Shown: piece after piece, positions 1 to 7,939 of the stretch
How the letters are laid out: each line of letters begins with the position of its first letter
Position numbering within the stretch: the first letter of the stretch is position 1
Assembly (NCBI RefSeq): GCF_001417815.1
Contig: NZ_BCFK01000031.1
Span: 1-64,000 of the forward strand
Direction of reading: 5' to 3'
DNA length: 64,000 nt
DNA from: Bifidobacterium aesculapii
GTDB taxonomy: Bacteria; Actinomycetota; Actinomycetes; Actinomycetales; Bifidobacteriaceae
Made by a program: the position numbers and the translations under genes
The notes under the pieces: generated by a model
Told to the model about the DNA's origin: nothing
The model's input: only the letters and a program-made list of their open reading frames with translations
Database searches by the model: none

Positions 1-624
1 GGTCCGCGGTTCATGTTGCGTTGCATCGCGTCCACGATTCGCCCGCCGTAGCCGGCTTCCAAGAGAAGCCGGTACTGCGGTCTCACCAACCTGCTGCTGC
101 CGCTGCTGGCGAAAAGCCCGTCCGCACGCATCGTCACCGTATCCAGCGAATCATACCGGCAGGCGGGCGCGCCCCGACTCGACGACATCGAGCTCGAACA
201 CGCCTACTCGCTCGTGCGCGCCTACGGCTCTTCAAAACTGTATGTGTGGTGTCTGATGCGGCAGTTCGACGCACGGCTCAAAGCGGACGGCGTCGGCAAC
301 GTCACCGTGAACACCGTCGAACCGGGTTCCGCCGTCACCGGACTGCAACGCGAATCGCTGCGCAAGTCGCCGTTCATGCTGCCGCTCGTCATCCTGTGGA
401 TGCCGTTCATGCGCACCGCCGCGCACGGGGCCCTCACCAGCGTGCTGATGGCCTCCTCCCCGAACGTCGAGGGGGTGAGCGGGCAGTTCTGGGGCAATCG
501 CAAGCCCAAACGCATCAACCGGAAATAGATTTCGCCGGAAGGGGAGAAGATCGTCTGGGAGTACTGCGCGAAGGCGTGCGCACCGTATCTGGACGGATTG
601 GAGACTCCGATTGATCTTGCCTGA
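1..624 (+). pseudogene. Short-chain dehydrogenase/reductase pseudogene
   Basis: Reading frame 1 encodes the C-terminal half of a classical SDR. From about base 79 it shows the LTNLLLPLL helix, then the VTVSS strand with the catalytic serine, and the YGSSK catalytic Tyr/Lys motif near base 223. The frame is broken twice. A TAG at 49-51 lies just before the recognisable part, followed by a small perfect hairpin (52-72). A second TAG at 526-528 interrupts the C-terminus, although the same frame continues in recognisable SDR tail sequence (ISPEGEKIVWEYC) to a TGA at 622-624. The N-terminal Rossmann half is absent or outside the window. I read it as a decayed gene; a sequencing error could explain one stop but not both. 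Confidence 0.7.
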
Positions 625-939
625 CGGCATCCGGCGGCCGTCGACTGTGCGTATCGCAGCCGCGGCGGCTGTGGAGACATGACGTGAACGGTCACGCCAT
701 GTCTCCACAGCCGTATACGTTCTGAAACCATGTGTTCCCTGCTGATGACCATGTGCCCGCAGACCGGTGGCCTGCCGGGCAGATACGAGTACTGAGGTCC
801 GAACCGCGACCGTTCGGACCTAGGCGAAGCCATACCCGAATGCATGTATGGCGCACCCGGGCATCGTCATCGAATCACAGGCGCGACGCGAAACGTTCCG
901 CGTGCATGCGCCCAATGAAGAAAGACAAAGAACACATCC
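625..939. other. Intergenic region with two strong hairpins
   Basis: No gene is supported here. Two inverted repeats stand out. The first has 21-nt arms at 667-687 and 692-712 with one mismatch and a 4-nt loop; it probably ends the SDR transcript, although no U-tract follows. The second has perfect 10-nt arms (AGGTCCGAAC / GTTCGGACCT) at 795-804 and 812-821. It could be a dyad operator for the MFS gene that starts at 940. Confidence 0.6.
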
Positions 940-2394
940 ATGTCTCAGAACAACCATGCCGCCGACCCGACGGCATCGTCCGCACCGGACGAGTCCATGA
1001 CATTCCAATCACAGACCGCGACGGCGGGCGCGCCGGAAACGGCACTCGCACACGACCCGCGCGAGGACGGCTGGACGCGCCGCGTCGCGCTCCTGCTCGC
1101 AGGACAGGCGTTCTCCCTGCTCGGCTCAAGCATCGTCCAATACGCCCTATGGTGGTGGATCGTCCTCGAATCACGCACCGGCGCATCCATGCTGTTCGCC
1201 ACCCTGTTCGGCGTGGTGCCGCAGGCCATCGTCTCCATGTTCGGCGGCCCCATGGCGGACCGGTACAACCGTAAAATCCTCATCATGTTGCCCGACCTCA
1301 TCATCGCGGGCGTCACCGTGTTCCTATCCGTGAGCTTCGCGCTCGGATGGGCGAACCTCGCGGTGATCTTCGCGGTCCTGTTCATCCGCTCGGCGGGCGG
1401 CGGCATCCAGATGCCCGCGGTCCAATCGTTCATCCCCGACGTGACGCCCGCCGGCCGGCTCCTGCGAGTCAACTCGATCTACGGCGTCATCAATTCGGCG
1501 AACATGATTGTCGCGCCGGCGCTCGCCGCCGTGCTCATCAACATGGTGCCGTTGTGGTCGATCCTGCTGGTCGACGTGGCGACCGCAATCATCGGCGTCG
1601 GCTTCGTCGCGCTGATCCGCGTACCGGCGAAACGGTCGACGGACGCCGTCACCGCGGCCGAAGGACCGACCCAGGCCGCGACGGATGTGGCGGGGGAGCC
1701 GCTGCCGGACGTGTCGTTGCCGCTCGCCGTCCTCAAACGCACGCTCGCGGACATCAAGGACGGATTCGCCTATGCGATGGGCCACCCGTACCTCAAAGGC
1801 GTAATTCTCGGCGACGCGTTCACCTGCTTCATGTCCGTCGCGCCGATGAACCTGACGCTGCTGCTCATGACCCGCGAATACGAAGGCATCGACCTGAACC
1901 TGGGATTCGTGAACCTCACCACCGCCTCCGACAAGCTCGCCGCCAACGAACTCGGATTGAGCGTCGGCATGCTGCTCGGCGGCGCGCTCATGTCCGCGTT
2001 CGGCTCGAAACTGCTGCGCAGGGCCCACGCGCAGATGCTCATGGTGTCGTTCGGCATCGCGATGGTGGGCGTCACCGTCATCGGATTGGGCACGGCGACG
2101 AATCTGCTCGCGTATCTCATCATCGACCTGTTGAACGGCGTCGCCTCCGCCCTGTGCGTGGGGCCGATGCGCACGATCATGCAGTCCGAATCCGACGAGT
2201 CGATGACTGGACGCGTGTTCGGCCTCGACACCACTCTCTCCACGTTCGGCATGCCGCTTGGCATGCTTGTCTTCGCGCCGCTCGCCGACGTGATCCCGAT
2301 CGCATGGGTGTTCATCGCCGGAGGCCTCCTCACCCTGCCCGTCGCGGGGTATGTGCTGTATCTGACCCGACGCGGCGTATCCGCGCGAGCCTGA
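940..2394 (+). CDS. MFS family efflux transporter
   Basis: This 484-residue protein has about 12 hydrophobic segments after a roughly 45-residue soluble N-terminus. The MFS loop 2-3 signature (GGPMADRYNRK) lies near residues 103-113. The central cytoplasmic loop, around residues 225-265, is long and charged. Its build matches the MFS_3/enterobactin-exporter-like group often annotated in bifidobacteria as macrolide or drug exporters; the substrate cannot be told. The ATG at 940 has only a weak A/G-rich upstream stretch as ribosome site. The gene stands alone between an SDR pseudogene and a gene fragment on the opposite strand. A small ABC- or TetR-linked exporter role is possible but no intact regulator is adjacent. 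Confidence 0.85.
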   Translation: MSQNNHAADPTASSAPDESMTFQSQTATAGAPETALAHDPREDGWTRRVALLLAGQAFSLLGSSIVQYALWWWIVLESRTGASMLFATLFGVVPQAIVSMFGGPMADRYNRKILIMLPDLIIAGVTVFLSVSFALGWANLAVIFAVLFIRSAGGGIQMPAVQSFIPDVTPAGRLLRVNSIYGVINSANMIVAPALAAVLINMVPLWSILLVDVATAIIGVGFVALIRVPAKRSTDAVTAAEGPTQAATDVAGEPLPDVSLPLAVLKRTLADIKDGFAYAMGHPYLKGVILGDAFTCFMSVAPMNLTLLLMTREYEGIDLNLGFVNLTTASDKLAANELGLSVGMLLGGALMSAFGSKLLRRAHAQMLMVSFGIAMVGVTVIGLGTATNLLAYLIIDLLNGVASALCVGPMRTIMQSESDESMTGRVFGLDTTLSTFGMPLGMLVFAPLADVIPIAWVFIAGGLLTLPVAGYVLYLTRRGVSARA

Positions 2395-2395
2395 G

Positions 2396-2690
2396 TCGCG
2401 TCCGACAGTCCGTCCGCGTATTTGAGCGTCCCGTCCTTCGTGGTGACATGCAGGTCGCCGGGCTTGTCCGCGGTCACGTCGCCGGAGGCGACGATCTTCG
2501 TGTCCGTGAGGATGGGCGTGTTCTTGCCGCGGTACTGGTCGGCCTGCTCGCTGGTGTACGGGCCGTACACGTCGACGTGCGCATTGACCGTCACGTTCTT
2601 GTTGTCGGTGTTGGTGAGCCAGTCGGGTTGGCCGTCGTTGTCGAGGTCCTTGGCGCCGAGCGTGGCCTTGCCCCGCGCGAGTTGACATGA
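2396..2690 (-). pseudogene. Fragment of an unidentified exported protein
   Basis: The minus strand reads through as plausible protein without stops. It includes an Asp/Asn-rich calcium-loop-like DLDNDGQPDW segment and a following stretch with VNAHVDVYGPYTSEQADQY. There is no start codon with a ribosome site, and the frame runs on into the antisense of the MFS gene, so both ends are missing. Composition (D, N, T and K rich, no hydrophobic stretch) suggests the extracellular part of a surface protein. I do not recognise the family. The fragment probably shares its history with the other gene remnants at 4787-5388. Confidence 0.45.
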
Positions 2691-2741
2691 TTAAGCTGGA
2701 ATGAGTTCGGCTCAACATGGACGACGCAAAGGAGATCCGAC

Positions 2742-3107
2742 ATGAACGACAACAAGACGACTACTGGAGCTGAGACCAATGCCGATCGGCCGATGGTGAT
2801 GGAGCACATCGACGCGCTCGCCCCAATGGTGGAGGTGCAGCCGGAGGCCACGGTCTCCCGCACCGTGATGCAGGTGGAAGGGGCGAATGTGGTGCTGTTC
2901 TCCTTCGACAAAGGACAGGAGCTGAGCGAGCATACCGCCGCCATGCCGGTGCTCGTCCAGTGCCTCGAAGGACATCTCAAGGTGACCGGCGGCGGTCGGA
3001 CCGTGGACCTCATGCCCGGAGGCATCCTGCACTTCCCGACCCGACTGCCCCACGCGGTCTACGCCGAAGAGGCATCGAAGATGATGCTCATCATGATGCG
3101 TCACTGA
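2742..3107 (+). CDS. Cupin domain-containing protein
   Basis: A 121-residue single-domain cupin. The C-terminal two thirds carry the double-stranded beta-helix pattern: a hydrophobic strand, SEHTAAMP in the position of the first metal-binding motif, LEGHLKVTGGG, and PGGILHFPTRLPHAV as the second motif with its histidine. The first motif has only one clear histidine, so metal binding is uncertain. AAGGAGA at about 2729-2735 provides a good ribosome site for the ATG at 2742. It lies 104 bp upstream of the 3-hydroxyacyl-CoA dehydrogenase and is probably co-transcribed. A sensing, stress-related or small-molecule-binding role is the family norm; nothing here narrows it. Confidence 0.82.
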   Translation: MNDNKTTTGAETNADRPMVMEHIDALAPMVEVQPEATVSRTVMQVEGANVVLFSFDKGQELSEHTAAMPVLVQCLEGHLKVTGGGRTVDLMPGGILHFPTRLPHAVYAEEASKMMLIMMRH

Positions 3108-3211
3108 CGTTGGCGGCACTGGCTATCGGAGGGCATGGCATGGGAGCCGGATCGAACGCGAATACGGAAATGAAGGAAACGAAAGTATCAAAGAAAACGG
3201 AGGAAACGAAC

Positions 3212-4174
3212 ATGGTGGTAGACATCGATGGCATACGGACCGTCGCCAACGTGGGCACGGGCACGATGGGCCACGCCATCGCATTGCAATTCTCCATCGC
3301 AGGCTACGAGACGCGCCTCGTCGGGCGCAGTGAAACCTCGCTGGACCGTGCGATGGCGAACATCCGCGCGGATGCCGAAACGTTCGCCGGCGCGGGACTG
3401 CTGCGCGACGGCGATGACGTCGACAAGGTGCTGGCGCGCATCACGCCGGTCGTCGGCTATGAGCGGGGAGTCGCCGGCGCCGACTTCGTCATCGAGGCAA
3501 TCGCGGAGAACCTCGACGTCAAACGTGAGGCGTGGCGGGAGATCGAACGGTTCGCACCGGCCGACGCGATCTTCGCGACGAACACCTCCGGCCTGAGTCC
3601 GACCGCCATCGCCTCCGTGCTCGAGCGGCCGGAACGGTTCGTGGTCGCGCACTTCTGGAATCCGGCGCAGCTCATGCCGCTCGTCGAAGTCGTGCCGGGT
3701 ACACAAACCGATTCGGCTGTGCTCGACACGACGGTCGAGCTGATGCGCCGCATCGGCAAGAAACCGGCGAAGCTCAACAGGGAGTCGCTCGGGTTCATCG
3801 GCAACCGGCTGCAGATGGCCGTGCTGCGCGAGGAGTTCCACATCGTCCAGGCGGGCATCGCCGACGCGGCCACCGTGGACGACGTGATGAAGTACAGCTT
3901 GGGGCGCCGCTGGAATCTCGTCGGACCGGTCGCGAGCATCGACTTGGGCGGACTTGACGTGTTCTACAACATCAGCACCTACCTGTTCGACGACATGGAC
4001 AATGGCACCGGCCCGAGTCCGCTGCTCGCCGAAAAGGTCAAGGCCGGCGATCTCGGCGCGAAAACCGGTCGCGGCTTCTTCTCATGGCAGGGCGAAACCG
4101 GCAAGCGCATCATCGAACGCCGCGACGCCGCCCTGCTGCAATCCCTGAAGGACGACGCAGCCGAAGGGGAGTGA
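3212..4174 (+). CDS. 3-hydroxyacyl-CoA dehydrogenase family protein
   Basis: A 320-residue NAD-dependent oxidoreductase. It has a Rossmann nucleotide-binding motif GTGTMG (residues 15-20, in place of the usual GxGxMG), the family motif HFWNPAQLMPLVEV with the catalytic histidine at residue 147, and FIGNRLQ with asparagine 198. The C-terminal helical domain runs from about residue 190. Length and motifs match 3-hydroxybutyryl-CoA dehydrogenase, but lambda-crystallin/L-gulonate dehydrogenase-type relatives share the fold. The organism type is not expected to run beta-oxidation, so the substrate is open. ATG 3212 is preferred because GGAGGA lies 7-12 bases upstream; in-frame ATGs at about 3140 and 3171 would add a lysine-rich leader. 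Confidence 0.82.
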   Translation: MVVDIDGIRTVANVGTGTMGHAIALQFSIAGYETRLVGRSETSLDRAMANIRADAETFAGAGLLRDGDDVDKVLARITPVVGYERGVAGADFVIEAIAENLDVKREAWREIERFAPADAIFATNTSGLSPTAIASVLERPERFVVAHFWNPAQLMPLVEVVPGTQTDSAVLDTTVELMRRIGKKPAKLNRESLGFIGNRLQMAVLREEFHIVQAGIADAATVDDVMKYSLGRRWNLVGPVASIDLGGLDVFYNISTYLFDDMDNGTGPSPLLAEKVKAGDLGAKTGRGFFSWQGETGKRIIERRDAALLQSLKDDAAEGE

Positions 4175-4786
4175 GCATGGGATCGGACGGTCGGTGAGAT
4201 GGACTGTGCTACGAACGTGATGACGCATATTTCGCTCCACATAAGCTGGCTAAGGTTCATATTTTTCGCCGCCAGGCGCTGATCTGTCTGAGCTATCTCG
4301 TTTACGAGGGGTTGATACGGGGCGCCGCGGGCATCTATTGGGCTTACGAGGGGTGCCTGGACCGGGGTTTCGCGGGGATTCCAAGCCGTGAGGGCCGGTA
4401 TTTCGCCATGCGTACCCGGGATATCGGGGTTTGGGCACCCCTTGTAACGAAGATAGGTGTTCGCGACATGCGCAATGTACCCCTTGCAACGAAGAAGGCC
4501 CTTCGTCATGCGGCCGTGCAGGGTCACGCAAGGACGGCGCGCGTTCTGCGGTGGCAGCCCAGCCCCGAGCCTGTATTCAATGTCTATACGGCAAGCTGAG
4601 CGGTGTTTTCCGCAGTGTCTATTCCTTGCCCCCTCACATCTTCGGGACCCCACCCGCCGCTGCGGCAACCTAGCACCCCACGACACAAACTCGCGAAGGC
4701 GCAGTTTATATACCATCTTCACTTGCTGGAGATGAATCTTCACTCGTGGAGAGTGAGGATTGGGATTGGATGGTGTTTCCCCGGGG
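4175..4786. other. Non-coding region with a symmetric four-copy repeat
   Basis: No convincing gene is visible on either strand. Four copies of a motif resembling CGTTRCAAGGGGTRC occur. Two are direct (4302-4314 and 4344-4357) and two are inverted (4434-4452 and 4477-4497). The pairs are spaced 42-43 bp apart and arranged symmetrically around about 4395. Copies 2 and 3 can pair over 14 bases with one non-identity. Beyond the repeats, 4500-4786 shows a G/A-rich tract near 4730-4770 and nothing interpretable. Confidence 0.6.
4302..4497. repeat. Palindromically arranged repeat cluster
   Basis: The direct copies read TTACGAGGGGTTG and TTACGAGGGGTGCC. The inverted copies read GGCACCCCTTGTAACGAAG and GTACCCCTTGCAACGAAG. 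Spacing of about four helical turns within each pair would suit cooperative protein binding. The same arrangement could fold into a nested hairpin RNA. It lies next to remnants of a TetR regulator and a permease, so it may be the former control region of a lost operon or the ends of a small non-autonomous mobile element. Confidence 0.5.
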
Positions 4787-5030
4787 CTATGCGCGGGCGG
4801 TGTCGGTGTGCCCGTGGGTGTTGGTCGTCCGGTTTTCCTCAGCTCCGGCTCCGGCGCGAACTCCCGCGTTCCGGGGCGCGATGCGGGGGAACAGCTCCTC
4901 GGAGACGAACCGGCCGAATTCGGTGGGGGCGATGAGATCCGGCTCGTTGAGCATGGCGCGGAGGATGCCGATGATGCCGGAAAGGTAGAAGTGCCTGAGC
5001 AGTTCGAGGCGCCGTCGCTCGATTGGGTCC
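4787..5030 (-). pseudogene. TetR-family regulator, C-terminal fragment
   Basis: On the minus strand the frame ending with a stop at 4787-4789 reads as the ligand-binding C-terminus of a TetR/AcrR regulator (RHFYLSGIIGILRAMLNE followed by EFGRFVSEELFPRIAP). The DNA-binding N-terminus is missing: at about 5030 the sequence changes into a permease gene on the opposite strand. Such a head-to-head junction of two partial genes is best explained by a deletion or inversion. It cannot act as a repressor in this state. Confidence 0.6.
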
Positions 5031-5388
5031 TCGCCGTGGTCGTGCTCTACACGCTTGCCTCCACGAACATCTCCGAACGCGAACGCGAGCTCGCCACCAT
5101 CAAGGTGCTCGGCTTCCGCAGGAAGGAGGTCCACGGGTACGTGAACAAGGAGCTGTTGATGCTCGCCTGCTTCGGCATCGTGATCGGCCTGCCTTGCGGC
5201 CGGGGACTGCTCGGCTTCCTCCTGAGCCAGCTCGACCTGCCGGGCATGAACATCGTGCCGAACGTGAAGTGGTACTGCTACGCGCTCGCCGCGCTGCTCG
5301 CACTGTCGTTCACGCTGATTGTGGAGAGGCGACGAACCGGTCGCTCGACCGCATCGACATGGTCGGCGCGTTGAAGAGCCCCGAGTGA
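5030..5388 (+). pseudogene. FtsX-like ABC permease, C-terminal fragment with frameshift
   Basis: The plus strand encodes the end of a MacB/FtsX-type permease: VVVLYTLASTNISERERE, then TIKVLGFRRKEV and two hydrophobic segments around 5150-5320. This matches the last three membrane segments of the family. Near 5322-5330 the frame shifts by one. The expected tail (ATNRSLDRIDMVGALKSPE) then continues in the next frame to the TGA at 5386-5388. No N-terminal domain or ATPase partner is present. It is a remnant of an antimicrobial-peptide or drug ABC exporter. Confidence 0.68.
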
Positions 5389-5408
5389 CGGCACGCCCAT
5401 CGGCGGCC

Positions 5409-5472
5409 CGTTGCGTCGCGACACGGGTCGCGGCGCAACGGACTTGCTTTTTGAGAAAGACCATGTTACAGT
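5409..5472 (+). promoter_or_regulatory. Likely tRNA-Asn promoter with upstream dyad
   Basis: A TTGCTT/TACAGT pair (5444-5449 and 5467-5472) with a 17-bp spacer sits about 43 bp before the tRNA. An inverted CGTTGCG ... CGCAACG (5409-5415 and 5434-5440) lies just upstream. The second tRNA-Asn at 27480 has a compact version of the same dyad and a related TAAAGT box. Confidence 0.45.
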
Positions 5473-5514
5473 ACTTGACTTGTGCGCGGAAGCGATTCCG
5501 GGTACAAGCCATAT

Positions 5515-5911
<397 letters not shown>

Positions 5912-6015
5912 ACGGATTTCAATAATTCCTGATTGAATTGTAGATACCCAATTTGCGTTCAGTCAAATTGAATATTATGATGTAGTTCAAGATTAATGAA
6001 TGGAGGTTGAGAAAT
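5912..6015. promoter_or_regulatory. Divergent control region of the island
   Basis: About 100 bp, clearly richer in A/T than the surroundings, between two divergently transcribed XRE-type genes. This is the usual place for a CI/Cro-like genetic switch. No operator dyad is clear enough to name; ATTGAA/TTGAAT-like motifs recur around 5930-5995. Confidence 0.4.
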
Positions 6016-6228
6016 ATGACTAGTCCGATTGCTGCATGGCTCTCCGAGCGTCATATGACCCAGCGCCAACTTGCCGCTGAGATGGGACTGGCCCCGTCTT
6101 CGATTTCGATGAAGATCAACGGGGATACCTCATGGCAGCAGAAGGATTTGGTCTTTTTCAGCCAACGCTACGGCTTGTCGTCTGATTTCGTTCTCGGCCT
6201 GGTCCCGCGTGAGGGGGTGTTGGTGTGA
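6016..6228 (+). CDS. Small XRE-type DNA-binding protein
   Basis: A 70-residue protein made almost entirely of one Cro/C1-type helix-turn-helix: WLSERHMTQRQLAAEMGL then SSISMKINGDTSW. GGAGG at 6002-6006 sits nine bases before ATG 6016, which decides the start. It is shaped like a phage Cro or an Xis-type accessory factor. It faces away from the larger XRE gene, forming the expected two-regulator switch. Base composition is lower in G+C than the core genes. Confidence 0.75.
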   Translation: MTSPIAAWLSERHMTQRQLAAEMGLAPSSISMKINGDTSWQQKDLVFFSQRYGLSSDFVLGLVPREGVLV

Positions 6229-6329
6229 TGGTCTGATTCTTCTTATTTCTTCGACAAGGAAAAGTCGTTAAAACCCTCGTGATAACTCAACGCGGGATGG
6301 ATGCCGTTTTTCCGTCCGTCCCGTTGTCA

Positions 6330-6449
6330 GCCGGGGACCGGACGGCCGTTGGATCTTTCTCCTTCGATCATTGTTGCGCGGCCGGTGGCCGGAGCGGGGT
6401 CAAGCTCCTTCTCCTCCCTCGTTTCGTGGTTCGATTCCACGCCCCGGCA
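6330..6449 (+). ncRNA. tRNA-like structure 1 (candidate)
   Basis: The 3' part is a perfect tRNA T arm (CGTGG-TTCGATT-CCACG) joined directly to an acceptor strand CCCCGGC plus A. This pairs over 7 bp with GCCGGGG at 6330-6336. The closed RNA would be about 120 nt, too long for a tRNA. In place of D and anticodon arms it has several small hairpins, such as GGAGC-GCTCC at about 6391-6408. A shorter 69-nt alternative from 6381 lacks an anticodon arm. This was folded by hand; it may instead be a relic of a tRNA 3' end. Confidence 0.35.
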
Positions 6450-6509
6450 CGCGGCCCGTGTGCCGCCGCCGGTCTGAAGAGGCGCCGGCGGCGACGCGCG
6501 CGGCCACAA

Positions 6510-6646
6510 GCCGGGATATCGGCCGACGGGGGTGAGTGCCCGTCACTGGTCGAGGGTGTCCGCCTCCCCCGGTCCGCCGTCTTGACTTTTCCTTCTCGGG
6601 CGGGTCGGGGATGGGCGTGGCAGGGGTTCGAATCCCCTTCCCGGCG
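6510..6646 (+). ncRNA. tRNA-like structure 2 (candidate)
   Basis: Built like structure 1. It has T arm AGGGG-TTCGAAT-CCCCT, then acceptor strand TCCCGGC plus G, pairing over 7 bp with GCCGGGA at 6510-6516. The next two bases are TA, matching tRNA positions 8-9. Intervening hairpins include CGGG/CCCG and GAGG/CCTC. At about 137 nt it is not a normal tRNA, and no anticodon arm is evident. Its tandem occurrence with structure 1 argues against chance. Confidence 0.35.
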
Positions 6647-7005
6647 CGGCGGCCGTCATGGCGGCCGATATCGATAACCGAATATCGCTCGAAAGAGTGT
6701 GAGTGTGTGGGACGGGCCGGACCCCTATCGGGGCCTAGGAAACCTCGGGGTCCGGCCTGTCCTGCGCGACAACCTTCGTGGGGCGGCCAATGGCATTGGC
6801 GTGCCGGCCTCCCCGCGCCGACATCGAAAGGCAGGTCATCGCGATGACTGACTTTAGCAGCTCCGCACGGGATCGCCACCCCGTGCTTGTCTCCAAGGTT
6901 AATCGACGTGCGTCGGCCGCACGGTCCCGCTTCGCGGCGGGCGTCGGTCCGTCGTACCGCAAGGACGGCGCCTGTGCGTGCGTCCGGTGTTGTGAGGAGT
7001 GGACG

Positions 7006-7200
7006 ATGATGTGGACTCTCGACCAGTTGGACACGCTCGTTCGCGCGCGTGATCTCGCGCGCCGCGAGGCCGAGGTGGAACTGTCCTGCGGCTGGGGCGG
7101 CGACGCCGTACGTTTCGCCCGTGCGGCGGAACTGCTGTTCGCGGCCAATCTCGTTGACGAGATGCTGTACCAGTCCCCGAAGCCGATGGGGGTGTCGTGA
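7006..7200 (+). CDS. Small hypothetical protein (island)
   Basis: A 64-residue, mostly helical protein beginning MMWTLDQLDTLVRARDLARR. GAGGAG at 6994-6999 gives a good ribosome site for ATG 7006. The frame is open further upstream, but that part overlaps the structured non-coding region. Its stop overlaps the start of the next gene by one base, indicating translational coupling. I do not recognise a family. Short helical proteins in this position are common in actinobacterial phages and integrative elements. Confidence 0.55.
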   Translation: MMWTLDQLDTLVRARDLARREAEVELSCGWGGDAVRFARAAELLFAANLVDEMLYQSPKPMGVS

Positions 7201-7514
7201 TGTGGTGGCCTTGGGAATGGGGGGCGCGCGACTGGATGCTTTGCGCGACGGTCGTGCTGCCCGTGCCGGCGTGGTGGGCGTTGCGCTGGCTGCTGCGCCG
7301 TCATCGGCGCGTGCGTGACGCGTCGATGATGGCGACCGGCCTGCTGCTGGCGTGTCCGGCGGTGGACGTGCTGATCGCCTGGGCGGTGTCCGGCGACGTG
7401 TACGAACCGCTGCTGTTCGCTGCCGTCGTGTGGCTGTTCGCCGGCGCCCGCATGACGGTCGAGGGTATGGACGCGTCCGATGGGGGCCGCCACGGAAGGA
7501 GCACGAGGAAATGA
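7200..7514 (+). CDS. Small membrane protein (island)
   Basis: About 105 residues with an unusually tryptophan-rich N-terminus, an apparent membrane segment at residues 13-32, and one or two further hydrophobic stretches at about 45-90, separated by an Arg-rich loop. The start is ATG 7200, directly after an in-frame GTG at 7197. The stop of the previous gene overlaps it by one base, and its own stop overlaps the next start (ATGA at 7511-7514). Function is unknown. Its place in a coupled operon suggests a role in maintenance or transfer of the element. Confidence 0.6.
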   Translation: MWWPWEWGARDWMLCATVVLPVPAWWALRWLLRRHRRVRDASMMATGLLLACPAVDVLIAWAVSGDVYEPLLFAAVVWLFAGARMTVEGMDASDGGRHGRSTRK

Positions 7515-7939
7515 GCGTGAACGCCGTTGATTGGGCTTTGCGGATGGCGCCGGTGGACGGCGCCCATGACGGGCATGCGCGTCTGCTGATCGCTTTGGCG
7601 AACGTCGCGGACACCAAGGGCCGTGACGCGCACCCCACGCAAAAGCAGATGGCGACGTGGTGCAGGTGCAGCGTCTCGACCATCAAGCGCCGTCTGGAGT
7701 GGCTGGAGGCCCAAGGGCTCATCCGCAGGGGGGACCAGCGTCTGGTCTCGCACTTCGGCGTGGGGCATCGTCCCGTCGTCTGGGATCTGTGCCTCGACAA
7801 AACGTCGGACGAGCCGATCGATTTCGACACGAACGACCTCGACTCCGTGGTCGGCGGACGCCCCCGAACCGGCGGAAACCCCGGTCCACACGTGAACCGG
7901 GGTTCACAGCTGTGGCCTGTACCCCAGTTCAACAGGTGA
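7511..7939 (+). CDS. Helix-turn-helix replication-type protein
   Basis: A 142-residue protein with the layout of phage replication proteins of the winged-helix (RepO-like) type: a helix with WALRMAPV, then LLIALANVAD, then a winged helix-turn-helix PTQKQMATWCRCSVSTIKRR. The C-terminal third is polar. RBS-like GAGGAA precedes ATG 7511, which overlaps the previous stop. The downstream frame begins at a GTG (7936) that overlaps the TGA here. The two parts may once have been a single longer protein split by a frameshift, since RepO-like proteins usually continue past the winged helix. As it stands I read two coupled genes. Confidence 0.65.
   Translation: MSVNAVDWALRMAPVDGAHDGHARLLIALANVADTKGRDAHPTQKQMATWCRCSVSTIKRRLEWLEAQGLIRRGDQRLVSHFGVGHRPVVWDLCLDKTSDEPIDFDTNDLDSVVGGRPRTGGNPGPHVNRGSQLWPVPQFNR

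Larger units (their letters stand above)
6229..7005. other. Structured non-coding region of the island
   Basis: About 780 bp in which no reading frame has a credible start and protein-like composition on either strand. It contains two tRNA-like structures (6330-6449 and 6510-6646). It also has a perfect 11-bp inverted repeat (GGCCGGACCCC at 6715-6725 / GGGGTCCGGCC at 6747-6757) around a 21-nt loop. It lies between the regulatory genes and the replication-type genes, where replication origins or small RNAs of integrative elements are often found. A leader frame before 7006 could extend back to about 6844, but it reads as non-coding. Confidence 0.55.

Noticed and set aside
1324-2718. 464-codon minus-strand frame opposite the MFS gene
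   Set aside because: His/Arg/Gln-rich shadow translation without domain character; only the 2396-2690 fragment, in another frame, looks protein-like.
6844-7005. N-terminal extension of the gene at 7006, or a separate small gene
   Set aside because: The open frame exists but reads as Arg/Ala/Ser translation of structured G/C-rich DNA and lacks a convincing ribosome site.
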